Assembly (NCBI GenBank): GCA_030248295.1
Contig: JASANH010001593.1
Location: 244,459-308,458, forward strand
From: Mesodorylaimus sp. YZB2_4
Lineage: Eukaryota; Nematoda; Enoplea; Dorylaimida; Dorylaimidae
Direction: 5' to 3'
DNA length: 64,000 nt
A program made the translations under genes and the position numbers. The notes beneath the pieces are model-generated. The model ran no database searches, had not been told where the DNA came from, and saw nothing but the letters and a program-made list of their open reading frames with translations. Shown in pieces: positions 1-12,051 of this stretch. How positions within the stretch are numbered: the stretch's first letter is position 1; every line of letters starts with the position of its first letter.

Positions 1-196
1 TCACCAAGACTTCTTACTACAGCTGGCTGTGTGATTATATCATGGAGCAAACCACGACTTTTTTGGTATTTTATTATTCAAGCTCCCGCTTCAATGTGAC
101 TGGCCAACAGAGAAATACCTCCAGATTATTGCATCTCCGAACTTATTATCAGTCCTGTCCAGCCGAATATGTCATTTGTGAACTCTATGACCCAGT

Positions 197-633
197 TCAG
201 CCACGGCGACTTGTGACTCCAACTGTGAATTTTTTGCACACATCTGGCGTCAACCCTTCGTTATTCATCATTTCGATCATGTCTAGCAACCACGATACAG
301 CGACTGTGTTAAAGTCGTCCAAGAGTTTCATCGCGTCAGCCCCGCATTTTTGCGTTATATCTGATCGGACACAACTGCCGTAACAATCTACCAACCTATA
401 ATCGGAACAAAAATTGCGCTGTTCTTGTGGGGAAAATTATTGTTCATACTGGCAGGTGTCGCCGATAAAATTTCTGAGGACTATTGTTTCATTGAAAACT
501 TCTGATGATAATTCCTCCTGGGCCAAGTTCGTGAAGTTCGAAGCGGCGTGGATGTGTTTTGCGCATGTCGTGTTGCATTTTTCTTGCAAAGCTGTCGTAA
601 CGTTGCTGACGCAAGGAGCGTGGCGTTTGTAAG
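197..633 (-). CDS. CPG4-like secreted Cys-rich protein, 3' two exons (5' part not found)
   Basis: Seen: on the minus strand an exon from 633 (after TTTCTAG) to 450 (donor CA|GTATGA) joins in phase 2 to a last exon from 395 (after GATTATAG) to a stop at 197. The spliced product carries a CVSNV...KCNTTC block, then DTCQ, LVDCYGSC and TPDVC. Intron phases, Cys spacing, and the six codons plus two bases between the first acceptor and its Cys equal those of the gene at 11.2-12.05 kb, so these are paralogues. Known: CPG4-like domains occur in nematode secreted and proteoglycan proteins. Inferred: the exons for the first Cys block and signal peptide should lie above position 633 but none is visible up to about 1.4 kb. 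The gene may therefore have a long intron or be truncated. Confidence 0.6.
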
Positions 634-1558
634 CTAGAAAATGTTTAAGGATTTTTGCTAAAATGTTTGGAGTGACTAGGGTAAAAGTCGAGTGATAGAG
701 ATCCTCATAAGAAAACCAACGTAAGTGAATTGTGTTCAGGTGTACATCATATTCAACCCAATGACTAATATGGGTATTCTATGAGGATCAAATTCACGGC
801 TTCCAGCAGCTTGTTGAACCTTCTCTTCATTGAATTATGCGCGAATGAACAAAGAAAGCGAAAGGATAGAGAAAACGTTTGCTATACGCGGTTACTGAGT
901 CGCCTTGTTTTTTGTTTTTTTTTCTACCAAAAGCGATAAGTTAGGTATAAAAATAAAAAAATATCACACGGGACGCTACACTTCCTCTGTTGATTGCTCG
1001 ATCTCCTCTGACACCTTGGCGGCTGGGTTATGAGTCAAGCACGATATCCTTACAAGGCACCGCCTATGGCTGCTGTCTGTGGCACTAAATCATTCCTTCA
1101 CTATCTACTAGTCCACAGAAAAGTTTTGTCAAACCAAACTTCGTGTGGGTCGATAGATATAAAAAGGCTGATTCAGTGATACAGTCACCTCTTCAGGACA
1201 CTTTGCTGACCTCAGAGTACCATAACATGGGCAAAAATTTATTATTTTTTTCTCTCCCACGTTTGATGATTTGAAGATTACAACCCAGGCCTGACATGGG
1301 CCTGGAAAAAAGACCCAGCCCGACCCTCTCCTTATGAAAGTTCGGCCTGGGTCAAAGCTGACCCGTCAGAACCTTGACCCGGCCCAAACCAACGGGTTTC
1401 AGACCCGTCAAGATGTGAACTAAAATTTGGAAACAATGACAATGTAAACTGCGCCTACTTCTATCCAACAGAGTGCGTACAAATATTCTATCCGTCTTTG
1501 ATACAAAAACACAAACTTGCGAAAAGCATCAGGATTAGGGGTAAGGGTGAGGGGGAGG
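634..1558. other. Gene-free stretch with GC-rich repeat
   Basis: No exon is convincing here. Positions about 1281-1415 hold an islet of repeated GACCC/GGGTC and GGCCTGG words. Similar islets occur at 2.75, 13.1-13.4, 15.4, 16.4 and 31.35 kb. The rest is AT-rich without recognisable structure. Confidence 0.5.
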
Positions 1559-1943
1559 GGGGTTACCTTAAAGAAGCTGAGAGTGCTGGGATATGTAGTC
1601 CTCATGCAAATAAGGTTGGCATACTTCATTTTGCTCAGATCTATATCATTATTTTTAAAAAATCGAATTTTCAGAGAAAGTTGAATCGCACGCACTTCGC
1701 GCGCTTTTGCCTGTGATGCGCAGGATAGCAGGGTACTGTAAGCGCAACTCGAAGAAAGTTTTTACCAATGTTAATGATAATCGTTGCGCTTACAGTACTC
1801 TGCATTGCAATTCAACTTTCTCCGAAAATTCGACTTCCGCATTTAGTAAAATAATGATATTGATCTGAGCGAAATGAAGTATGCCAACCTCATTTTACAT
1901 GGCGACCGCATATCACAGCACTTTCACCTTCTTCAAGGTTACC
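1559..1943. mobile_element. Foldback (near-complete inverted repeat) element
   Basis: Seen: the left half (GGTTACCTTAAAGAAG..., about 1559-1740) is repeated as its reverse complement in the right half (about 1780-1943, ending CTTCAAGGTTACCC). Inner matching blocks are TACTGTAAGCGCAAC at about 1735 and GTTGCGCTTACAGTA at about 1782. Nearly the whole unit can fold into one hairpin. Inferred: a non-autonomous foldback or MITE-like element. No clear target-site duplication was found. Confidence 0.7.
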
Positions 1944-2797
1944 CGTGCTAGTATAGCTTAGCTTGAACAATCCCAAAAAGGCCTCATGGGCTGACGTTGA
2001 AAATTTGGAAAATCCTGGGGAATTGCGCAGTCTAAATAGAATATTTTTTCAGAATCCACATCTGTCAGGGTTCCTGTTAGGCTGGAAAACTGGGAAAACC
2101 TGGAAAAGTCATGGTAAACGAGAATTTTTGAGCCAAAGTCAGGAAAAACTGAGAGACTGCACTTTGAGGTCCAACTTTAATTCACACGTCTTTCGGATGG
2201 GCCCGCTGATCCTGCTGAAAGTCAGAAAATTTTTTGGAATCATGTGAGCAGTTGTGGGACAGGTGTAAAAATGATCAGGGGGAAACATAAAATTGTGTCT
2301 GAAAAATCAGTGGAAACCAAGGAATTCGCTCGCTGAATGAACTCTGTCTATCCTGTGCGTACGGAAATTCATGTATTCTTATTGGCTTTGTCCCCTCCAG
2401 TGTGCAATTGTATCGCTCGTTTTACGTTCGATAAGCACGCTGGAATAAAACCATTGATAACTAAGTAATCACTATGTACTGTATTTGTTTGATACAGATA
2501 TTTAGCTGCTTCTTGCAATCTTCCCGTTGCATTTTGATATAAACAGCAGATCAGAGTAGGCAATTCATACGCGCCCACATTTCAAAACGAACATTTGCTT
2601 TTTGAGCAGCCACACGCTCAACAAAAGCTCACATCTGTACTTCTTGTAAACGGATTCAAATTATATGGGTTTTGACAAGTTTGACTTTCTGCCCTCATTT
2701 TTAAATCTTGGCTTTGCTCAAATCCAACTTATTCACGATTCAAACCGACCAGGTCCGAAACCCGTCCGAGTCAGGCCGGGTTTTGGGGCGGTTGAAT
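1944..2797. other. Gene-free stretch
   Basis: No supported gene. A second GC-rich GGGTC/CCCGTCC islet lies at about 2745-2822 and overlaps the 3' end of the next gene. Confidence 0.4.
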
Positions 2798-3990
2798 TTA
2801 GGCTACGCGTGTCAGGCCTGGGTTGCAACTCAATTTTGAACTAAACGAAACGAAGCTATTTTTACCATCAAAATTTTTGATACAAATAAAATTTGGTACC
2901 GCCAGTCCCTTCATAATTAGGTCTTGAAAAGGCGAATTTGGACAAGCTTGAAGGCAATGATGAGTGTTTTGAAAAATCCTAAAAAAGATTACTTTTTTAG
3001 ACGAAAAGAAGCCGCTCATGTTTGCCGCTGCTTACTTGCAGAAAGAGTTTAATGATTCTGGTTCGGAAATATCTTCCAATAAGGAGACGGCAAATTCGTA
3101 CAAATCATCATGCTTTGTTGACGCATTTCTTGTACGATTCAAACTTTCAGTCATATTGGCCAAGCATAAAGGGGCGCAAGCGAATGCTTCCAGAAAAGAA
3201 CCATTGACTCCAGCGCCGATGTTCGGCTGATTGTTCATTGCAAGTGGTTTTCGGGTAGCGGTTGGCTGAGTTGACCCTGATGATGGACCAGATGAAGATC
3301 CAGACAGGGCAGTCCTGGTGGTCAGAGGCTGCTTGGTTGTAGAAGTTGGCTGCTGTGGAGTCTGTTTTGTGGATCGTGGTTGCTGAGTAGTTGGTGGAGA
3401 TTGTTTCGATGATCCTGTGGATTGTGGAGTCTGTGGCTGCATTGTCGATTTTGGTTGCTGTGACAGCTGCTTAGTTGATCCAATTGGTAGTGGTGACTGC
3501 GGTGTTGGTCGTATTGTTAATCCCAATGAAATGTTTGGTGGAATATTCGACATATTTAGTGATAGTGGTGTCGAATTATGTGCCTTGGATGTAGTTGGGC
3601 GATAGGTTGTTGGTTTTATTGTTTCGTCAGTCAGGATGAAAGGGCGTGGTTGGGGCATAGCGTCAAGCGGGACGTCTTCTATTGACTGATACCTTCCAGG
3701 ATTTGCTGTGGCGTTGTTCCGCGTTTGAATACTAGAAATATTTTTTAAACTCGCTTTTAAAAACAAAAAACCTCTATCATACCCTCTTTTAGTCCTTATA
3801 TTTATTATTTCGCTCATTTGCCCAGCAATTGAATGAAGGTAGCTTGGACGCAGAAAGTTTGAAGCCATCGCTGAGTTTGACCTGGACACAACGCAGGTAA
3901 GGGTGACTAAAAAGAAAAATATAAGCTACTCTTGTAAGTCCATCCCTGTCACTTACAGATCAGTCCAAAAATCAATAAAAACTGCCTCAT
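2798..3990 (-). CDS. Mucin-like CPG4-domain proteoglycan (3 exons)
   Basis: Seen: exon 1, 3990-3957, encodes a signal peptide (MRQFLLIFGLI, continuing FTLTCVV) and ends in phase 1 at GTAAGT. A 50-nt intron (3956-3907) follows. Exon 2 is 3906-3036 and ends TGC AA|GTAAGC in phase 2. Exon 3 is 2978-2798 (acceptor TTTTTTAG). The product is about 361 aa. The middle is Thr/Pro/Gln/Ser-rich with Ser-Gly runs (SGSSSGPSSGS), the kind of site used for chondroitin or O-glycan attachment. It is followed by a Cys block: CAPLC, FCK, HHCLQAC, FIC. Known: CPG4-type domains show this Cys order. Inferred: a secreted extracellular-matrix proteoglycan. The last about 25 residues run into a GC-rich repeat, so the true 3' end may differ. 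Confidence 0.75.
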
Positions 3991-5739
3991 CGTCAATGTT
4001 TATTCGTATTCACGTCTCAAACTGATCCAGTCTCTGGATCGACTGTCCTTCTCAAATCTTCGAAAATACTCCACCAAACCTTTGAAAACGCTCACGGTCA
4101 GTCCTGATTCCTGGATGCTGTCACTTTCTCTTAACAGACTGAACTTCAACTCAATTTTTGTGGAAATAGCCAACTCAACCAAACTTTTGCTAGAAACGCT
4201 CCACTCTATTCTTTGACTCCAATTGTCTGTGCACTATAGCTGAGTTCAAACTAGCTACTGGCATAGAAAATGTCACTTCTCTTTGTGGATTGAAAGCGAT
4301 GGATTTGCACGGAAATAAGGCACGCGCTAGGCTTTATTACGTGGTTATTGAAAAAAGGTGAAATTAAACTGATTAATGAAGCGAGCAAACCGGATTAGGA
4401 TGTTGTTGAAAATTCACGTTTGGAAGTCGATTATGCCGTACAGGGTGGCTTGACAATAAGGTTATTCAACTGAAGCTGACGCTGAAAATCCATGTTCCAG
4501 GACTGTCACACATTAGTTCTGAATTGCTATGACGGGTGAGGGGGCGGAATACAGCAGAAACTGTATGCAAACTTAGCTCATGCGCTCGATGTGCCAAAAA
4601 AGGTCATTTATTTCAAACATGATGATTCAGTTAACGATGCTTTTATCGATTCAAGTTTGCAGCTCCTATAAAGCTATTTCTGCTCCAGGGCATAGTCGAC
4701 CTATGTAAACCTGAAACAAGGCTGCGTGGCGTTACAAATATAAAACGTGATTTTGTATAGCTAAAAATAACCGCCGGATTCTGTGGAAAAACGGACATGA
4801 CCAACTCATTTTTCCTGTTTTTTATTGGTGAGAGGGAATTTTTTGACTTATAGATTGCAGATGGTTTTTTAGTTTACAATATGTACTTTAGATGTGTTTC
4901 GTGAACTGAAGTCTTGTGTGGTGAAAAACCCTGTTGCATTAATATACTATCTGTTTTCTTTGGGAATGAACACGCGGCCTATGCGGGAGCGTGGAGGGTG
5001 TGTATATTATAAAAAAAAACAGGTTATAAAAGGTTTAAAATATAGCATATTTTTCCATTCTTTGCAGAAGCCTGGAATACTCCCCCTCGAAAATACAAGG
5101 GTTGAGGAAAAATGGCTGGAATCGCACGTTGCTTGGTCGGCTCCGGCCAAATTTTCTCAACCCCTGGTCCTAGAAGGATCTAAATATATCAAAATTACCG
5201 CGAGATGATGAGCTATGGAAATCTATTTTTAGTTTTTTCTTAGGTCGCATCATTCGTGAGATATTACCTCCTAAAAACCAGAACTCAATTTTTCAAAAAA
5301 TACTTAATAATAATAACTCGAAAAAATAACGGGAATAACTCGAAAAAGAAAACGTTACACCCCCTTAACAAAAATTTTACAATATATGCACCCCCACCAC
5401 AGAGTGCTTCGCAAATATCAACTGCATGCGTGAAGAGAGCATCGAGTAGTTTTAGCGCATCTCACTCATTTCTCGCAACTTTAAAAAAACTTTTCCTGCA
5501 AAAATATTGATAGAATTCAGATAAACCTTTAGAGAGACGGGCCTGTAAATTGATTTAAAGTAAGCTTAGTGTCTGCCATTGCCTTCACCTCAAACGCAGC
5601 AAGATAAGCGGATTATTCAGCCCCAGTCCAAAAAAATATACGCCTCGCATCCTTTCCAATTGGATTTGCAGATTCAGCAAATTGCATTTGTCTAACATTC
5701 AATTTAATTAGACATGTTGCGGCAAGCTCGCAGAACTCA
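3991..5739. other. Gene-free stretch
   Basis: AT-rich DNA with short open frames only. No splice-supported exon, RNA gene or clear repeat was recognised. Confidence 0.4.
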
Positions 5740-6043
5740 CAAGGGAACATGACCAACTCTAAGTCGAACTTTGCATAACCAAAAATTACAATATGTTCCT
5801 TGCTGTGCGCAAAATATGCGAGGCGTCTGGCAGACTGGTCAGCAGTGGTCAGCGGGAGAAACCAAGCGTCAAGAAAAACACGCAGGGTGTTTTTTCAGAC
5901 TGTTTTTGGGTTGTAGTCTTCGACTTCAAAAGCTTGCAACTCTTGGACTCGATGTGAAAAAAAACCAAGAAATCTAGAAGAGCCTAGATATTAAGTTGTT
6001 TGGTTCTGCAATGTTCGACTTAACGGCTGGCGATGTTCCCTTC
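5740..6043. mobile_element. MITE family 1, copy A
   Basis: Seen: the left end reads like CAAGGGAACATGACCAACTC, then AAGTCGAACTTTGCA. The right end reads TGTTCGACTTAACGGCTGGC, then GATGTTCCCTT, which is the reverse complement of the left end with few changes. The same ends and inner motifs (GGCGTCTGGC, CTGGTCAG) recur at 12468-12895 and 57745-58199. Inferred: a non-autonomous DNA transposon with terminal inverted repeats of about 35-45 bp and no coding capacity. This copy is internally shorter than the others. Confidence 0.7.
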
Positions 6044-6199
6044 TCAGAAGCTAAAGACTGGAAAAGTTAAAAAACCGCTCGAATTCCGCGTTTTTTTGCT
6101 ATTGCTCATTACTGACATTGCCAAAAATTGAATTAAGGAGTTACCTCTGACCTTCTCTGCCTCAACGCTGACAAAGATTTCTCAAAATATCTGTTTCAG

Positions 6200-8213
6200 G
6201 CCTTCATATGCTGGCAACAATTCAAGAATCTCACTCGTCTGCAGATGGCACAGATCAAAGCAAGGTCGACATGAGCTTCGAATGCGTGAACAAATGCTAT
6301 GATTTCCATGTCAAACGAGAGACCCACTTTCCAGATCCCAAGCCACAGCCACAAGGGGAACTGTGTTTCCTACTTGACTTGGAAACACTAGATTTCAGGT
6401 GCATGCGGCACAATGCAGCGATTCAGTGTTTAATGAAGTGCCCGGATGGAGACAAGAAAACTTATGCTATGAAAAATGGGAAAATCGTTTGTGATGCGAG
6501 AACAAAAATGCAAGGATTACAAAAGCAGTCGCCATGCATGCGGTTTGAATGCGCAGAAATGGGTCGGCGGTGCGAGGATCAATGCGATTACTCTATAAAC
6601 ACAGTAGCGCTGAATCAAGAGCGAGACCTTAAAGATGGGGAGCAATTTTGCAAGTGAGCAACAATTAGCTGGCTTATATCTAGGTACTCAAATGTGCATA
6701 CACCCCCAGCGCCTTTCAGAGTAACACTTCATTCCATTTTCAACATCTCACTAGTCTGAATCCTGACGTGCTTTTAAGAATGAAAATAGCCTGAACTCTT
6801 ATCTATACTGGCTGCCAAGTTCTCTGTGACAGCGCGCTCAGGACAGAGTTGATTGCCACTTTTTGACTGAGAGAAAATTTGCATATACTGCCTCTACTAG
6901 GGCACGGGCTTTTGCAACATGGATGGCGATTGACCTGTCCAAGCCGGCGTGTGCGCGCCCAGTATGACGTCATGCGAGGCCTGTGGCGAAATGAATTAGA
7001 ATAAAATAAAAAGGCAAGCTGTTAAAAAAATGAAATTGAATTGAAGCTAACTCATTTGCCAAAATTTTATCCCTGTTGTCCATTGAATGAATGAATGCGA
7101 GAAATTATTCAGTATTTTATTATATTTTATTTCATTCAATTTCATTTCATTCCGTCTCGGGCCTCGCATGGCGTCATACTAGGCGCGCACACGCCGACTT
7201 GGACTGGTCAATCCCCATCCATTCCGCACCGCTAAATGTCAGCTAGAGCGCGCGAAGCCGAAATTCGAGAAAAGCCCATGCCCTACAGAATGCCCGATCT
7301 AGATAGCACTTTGCTTCGCTTTTATAAACTGAGACTGTCCCTGCATTTCGAGTGGCGCAGTCTCATGAACCTATCGGAAATGGGGCCTTTAAGAGACAGA
7401 GATACATAAGATAGGGAAAACATGAGGACAAATCGATGCGACAAATCATCTTCACAATTGCCTTGCTGCAGTGCTAAGGCAAACTAAAAACAAGGATATG
7501 ATGCAGCCGATACAAATAAAATCATGCTTGACTAGAGATTGTTTGATGCCTGACCGATAGAGAGATGGCTGATTAGTATAATAAGGCGATCGATGTACTA
7601 GGCTGTTTTAATCGATATGATGAGCTGACACAACCGATATGATCGGATGATTGGCTGATCTGGTGATATTGATACGCCCAGCCATTGTGTTCGATAAAAG
7701 TGATCACCTTGTGATCAAAACGATCTGGCCGATTGTATTAACTGATCAGCTGTGGCAACGCAATATCGGCTACTTCAATTGCACAATATAATCAGCGAAT
7801 TAACCATAGCCAATTATCTGAACATCATTAAAAGACCTGGGTTAAAAAAAGGAAAATACTGATCAAAATCGCACTGACTCTTCACTTCTCCACCTTCATT
7901 TCTGTTTTTTTTGCAGCTGTCTAGAATAATGAAATCGTGTCTTTTCATGCCTTTTAGGTCAATGGATTGTCAAATCTCCTGCTTTGCGCCGCACATTGCA
8001 ACAAGATGCCGCATTCAGACAGCTCAGGTCGAGTACGTTATGTCTTACGGTGTTGGTGTTGGCTTGAAAGCTGCATACGAGCACGCTAAAGCGAAAACTC
8101 CGGCAGCTTGCCAAAAGTTGGTTGATTCTGGTGGAGTTCGAAAAAAAAGCAATAAAGTCGATATGATTATTGTCAGCTCAATGATATTTGTAACACAGCG
8201 TGTAAAAACCTAG
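6200..8213 (+). CDS. Two-block CPG4-like Cys-rich secreted protein (2 exons seen; first exon not found)
   Basis: Seen: an exon begins at 6200 after CTGTTTCAG in phase 1, the same entry phase as the signal-peptide intron of its paralogue at 2.8-4.0 kb. It ends at 6653 (TGC AA|GTGAGC). The next exon starts at 7958 after CCTTTTAG and runs to a stop at 8211-8213. Cys order: ECVNKC, LCFLL, RCM, CLMKC, IVC, then SPCMRFEC, RRCEDQC, FCK, SMDCQISC, TRC, AAC. This matches the gene at 11.2-12.05 kb through both halves. Inferred: a secreted protein of two tandem CPG4-like blocks. The 1.3-kb intron carries a foldback element. The last about 25 residues are uncertain because another splice is possible. Confidence 0.65.
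6900..7283. mobile_element. Foldback MITE with TA duplication, inside an intron
   Basis: Seen: ends GGGCACGGGCTTTT (6900 onward) and AAAAGCCCATGCCC (to 7283) are inverted. A longer inverted block holds GGATGG, GATTGACC and GTCCAAG near 6921 and 7216, then GGCGTGTGCGCGCC and TATGACG, then CATGCGAGGCC near 6984 and 7161. TA flanks both sides (6898-6899 and 7284-7285). Known: TA target duplication is typical of Tc1/mariner-class DNA transposons. Inferred: a non-autonomous foldback element of about 384 bp lying wholly in the intron of the CPG4-like gene. Confidence 0.75.
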
Positions 8214-9610
8214 TGTCCATGAGTAACCTTGTCAGATAAAGTCATTTTTGAGGTTGAATTTTGGCCCTTTAAAGACACAAAATTTGCGATCATGTATTAT
8301 AATTTAGTTATTGGTGGTATGAAATAGAAAATCTAAAAAACGGCTTATGATCTGCAAAAGGTATAATAGGAACGCAAAGCTAGGCTGGATCTCCAAATCT
8401 ATGGATGGCTGCTTCTGCTTACAGAGTATCAAATGCTGCACTGAAAAAACCTCTTCCTTTTTATTTAAGAAAAATATGTCGGCTAGAAAGTACGAAAGTC
8501 GCGACTAAAATATTCGTTAATGGCTATCATCCTTTTAGTCAAACGTCCAAGTTTAAGGGTTTGGGTTTCACGCTAAGGAGGCGCTCGGTGGAAAATCACT
8601 GTTGGTTGTGGCAAATTTCTTTGCAGGTGCTTGCACACCCAAAAACTTTTTGATATGGGCTGTTTTTGCCGCTAAATAATGGTCGAAGCCTTTCACAGAA
8701 AATTCAGATAGGACTTTCAGGTCTCACTGTCGAAAGACCCGCGCAAGCGCACTGAAACGTACGTACGTCAATGAAATCAGCTTCAGAAACTTGCGCTGAA
8801 GTTAAAATTTCACTTCACACCACCGCTATTGTTTAATGCGTTTAAATTTCCCGCTCGCATGCCTGAGCATCACTGTTCAAGAATCCAACAAGCAAGAATA
8901 GCAAACTTCAGTTACTGATGCAGGGCGCAGTCTAATTAAAATCACTTTTCATGGATTCACTCTTCCTGGATTAGTTATAGCCGCAATATTTGCAGAACAA
9001 CTCCATGTCCTCCCGCTCTATGCAGACTTCACTTTTTACACATGTCCACATACATCAAAAATGCAAAAACCTGTGAGATTTAAAAATTAATAAATCTTTT
9101 TTTCCAAATTTGTTGAAAATACAAAATCCCAGACTTTGTACTGTGCGATGTCTCGATCAGCAATTGGAAAAAACAGTCGACATACAGAACATCATCCGCG
9201 AACATTTCTTGCCAGCCCCGTATATATAATTTTCGAAGATTGAATAACGTATTACTAGTTTTAGAAAAACCGGCCCTATAAAAACACACTACTCAGTATC
9301 ATGGTAGCAGCGCCCCTATCAATGATTGGCGCATTGCTCACCAAGCATCTATACTTTACTTTAAAAGTTGATAAAGTATTGTAATCTGGGGCTTTTTTAG
9401 ATAAACCTGTTTTGTTTTGACCTTGACAGCATCTCCGTCGAAAACGTTATCCGTGAACTCGGTCGTTCCACAGTACATGCCATTCTGTAGCTGAAATTTA
9501 CTTTTCTCTTGAGCTCGCTAGATGAATATTTGACAATTTTTCAACCAAGTTATTTGGTCATCTTCACCAAGTGCGATAGAATTGGTGATCGTTTCAACAT
9601 CAAAGATCGC
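8214..9610. other. Gene-free stretch
   Basis: No splice-supported exon. An 82-codon open frame at 8405-8653 begins MAASAYRVSN and resembles nothing I recognise. The rest appears non-coding. Confidence 0.35.
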
Positions 9611-9614
9611 CTGC

Positions 9615-9850
9615 CCGTTTACTCGCCTCCCACGTCGTCTATTCGTTCACTTGTCGTTGCTGTAATACAACGTATGTTGGAAAGACGATCCGACACTCGG
9701 GCGTGAGAATTGGCTAGCACACGAGCAACTCTTTCCGAACGGGGAAACGTGTTCGAGCTGGACATGACGATGGCTGTGATCATTTCCGCATCATCGAATG
9801 TGCGGGATCCAGCGAGCTTCTGTGAAGATCAAAGAAGCCATCCATATTAG
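9615..9850 (+). pseudogene. Penelope-like element remnant (GIY-YIG endonuclease end)
   Basis: Seen: with one stop and one frame change, the plus strand reads FTCRCCNTTYVGKTIRHSGV, then a gap, GHDDGCDHFRII, and finally KIKEAIHIRTKRPT. Known: the C-terminal GIY-YIG domain of Penelope-like retroelements has a Cys motif, then TYVGKT, then RH...RI, and ends with an EA.HI..KRP.L motif. A second, better-kept pair of the same tail lies at 24.5-24.86 kb. Inferred: a dead 5'-truncated copy. The downstream phrase CACGCTTTTGCATAG is also shared with the 24.8-kb copy. Confidence 0.7.
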
Positions 9851-11245
9851 GACCAAACGTCCCACTTTTACCAAACCAGCATAAGGACTGTAAAACACCC
9901 ACGCTTTTGCATAGGCTGTCGCTACCCAAGAATCAACATTGTGTGCATTTGTTGCGTCATTGGGACGCCAGAGATGATGCTGAGCAGTGCCAGCATCGAC
10001 TGATCTGACCATCGGCGTGGATCCCAAAGAAATAAGATATAAATCGGCGTGACGTCTTTGGCACTACGTTCTCCAGCCTGCCCTCCTGCAAGCCTGTTTT
10101 CTCGCTGTCACTGTCTATAACCACTTCGAAACGTCAGCAGCTAGTGTTCGGCTGAGGATGAATTTTGTCGAGGTTGAGGCTCAACTTTACCGAACCGAGG
10201 TCGAGGTCGAGGTCGGGGTTGAAAGTCAAGGTTGGGTCGAGGGTCGAGGTTCGAGCTTTTTGCGACTAGTCCCTAATTTATTTTGTAATGTGCTCTACAA
10301 GTTTAACTCTATTTCTATGCTTTTATGACTGTATTTTCGAGGGACAAATCACCCACAAGAATAAAAAGGCAAGCTATCTGGACGAACCAGGCCACACAGT
10401 GATATAATAATACGCTAGAAGGAAAATCACGGATTTTTTGTGTGCAAGAAGCAGGCACACTTGTGTACAAACGGGGAAGCAGCTTATTTGTTTCATCTTG
10501 TTTGCGACCCTCGATCTTTGGCCGTTTTTCCTCGAGGTCGAGGGTAGTCAACCTCGGCCTCGGTCCAACACTAAGCAGAACTAACCTGCACCTAGAGCGG
10601 GATTAAATACCAATTTGGGAGAAAAATTATGATTGATCAATTGTATGTAGTATGCTAGACATTATTTGCAAGCAGAGGGGGCGAAATAAGTTGCCATCCG
10701 GCAGATTCAGCAGTCGGATCAAACTGAAGACCAATGCCCATCATTTCGGCGGATTGGTCGACGTTGGACGGGGGGGGGGCAAGGCAAAGTGGACGAAAGG
10801 TGCATTTGAGGGAGTCAAAAAACGAGGTTTTTGGTGGACGTCCTTCATGGATGGCCCCATTGAGCAGCTTCAGACCCTAACAGGTTTTTACGAAAACCTT
10901 TTTGGTGCTGTCCAAGGGATTTTTCACGTAGTATTTCGATTTCTCAACATCTTGACATTCAACTGATTTATTAAAATTACGGGTTTTATGAATTTATTTG
11001 TGAGATATTCGACAGTGACTTCAACGCAGTATGGGGAAAACGTCCGATAAATGGCACCTGGTGACAAAAAAGTAAACAAGATCCACGCCGCTTTGGAATG
11101 ACCTTTGCAACTTCGAATTGTTCATAAAAACGGATATTTTCACTGCATCTCGATCTTAATATTTGATCTTGAGCAACGATCACATGTAAACTCGTTAAAT
11201 ATTTCAATCACAAAACCACAAATATGTATTTTCATCTATTCTCAA
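9851..11245. other. Gene-free stretch
   Basis: Contains a GAGGTCGAGGTCG minisatellite-like patch near 10170-10250 and a short poly-G tract near 10770. No supported gene. Confidence 0.4.
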
Positions 11246-12051
11246 TTAGATCATAACTTTGTAGGAAGTAACAATTGCTACAAAAACCGTGAACTTCAAG
11301 GCAGCCTCAAAATGAAAGAAAGCAGAAGATGACAAAGTCTCTGCCAGAAGTTTGCTGCAGCTATTTGGAATCGTGTAATTGAAAGTATTGAAAAACTCAT
11401 TGTTCAAAGAAGCGCCCACTGCAAATTTTGTAATTCTAGACAATTTTTCCTCGCTGACATTGCACGATTTTGACAAACCAGATAAATCACAATTCAAGTA
11501 GCAATCGATAACCCTGAAAAATTAGACGAACAATAAGTGGAACAGTACGATTGCAGGAAGTTCTTACGTGCACTCTTGGGCAGCAGAGTCAGATGTCTTG
11601 AAACCATGCGAATGAACATCTTTTTGGCAGGTCGTTTCGCAATTTTTGTATGCGGCTTCGCAGTGCGATAAAAGACAAGAAGAGTCTTTTGAAAACGCTG
11701 AAAAAAGCTTCAGATAATCAGCGGGCACCATTTTTAAACAGTCTAACTTACTCTTATACTTTTCAGAATATGTGCACTCATTAGTGGAATATTGAAGGTG
11801 CTTAGTTTTTTCATCGCTTTCAGGACACGCCTTTACACAAGGTTCGATTGACTGTAGATGTTTACAGGACGATTCGACTTCCTTCGAGATATATATAAAA
11901 CAGAATCTACCGTATCGTGGGCCTACCCCGCCCATTTGCTCCTGCAGGTCTTGGTCCTCGAATTCTTGGCGAGGCGCATTGTTGAAACAATCTCTCAAGC
12001 AACCTTCTGGCGATTGCTCACCCGGTTTTACCACGCGTACGTTTTTTAAAG
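11246..12051 (-). CDS. Two-block CPG4-like Cys-rich secreted protein (3 exons seen; first exon not found)
   Basis: Seen: exon a is 12051-11752 (acceptor TTTCTTTCTAG, entry phase 1). A 54-nt intron follows (11751-11698, GTAAGT...TTTTCAG). Exon b is 11697-11568, ending TGC AC|GTAAGA in phase 2. Exon c is 11513-11246 (acceptor AATTTTTCAG). The 54-nt intron has no stop and is a multiple of three, so an unspliced reading also stays open. Removing it makes the Cys spacing equal to the 6.2-kb paralogue, with 14 residues between NEC and SSC. Cys order: CLRDC, RFCFI, SSC, CVKAC, NEC, SSCLLSHC, NCETTC, ECT, VIDCYLNC, KSC, NSC. Inferred: a secreted protein whose signal-peptide exon lies above 12051. MITE copy B lies in that direction. 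Confidence 0.7.
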
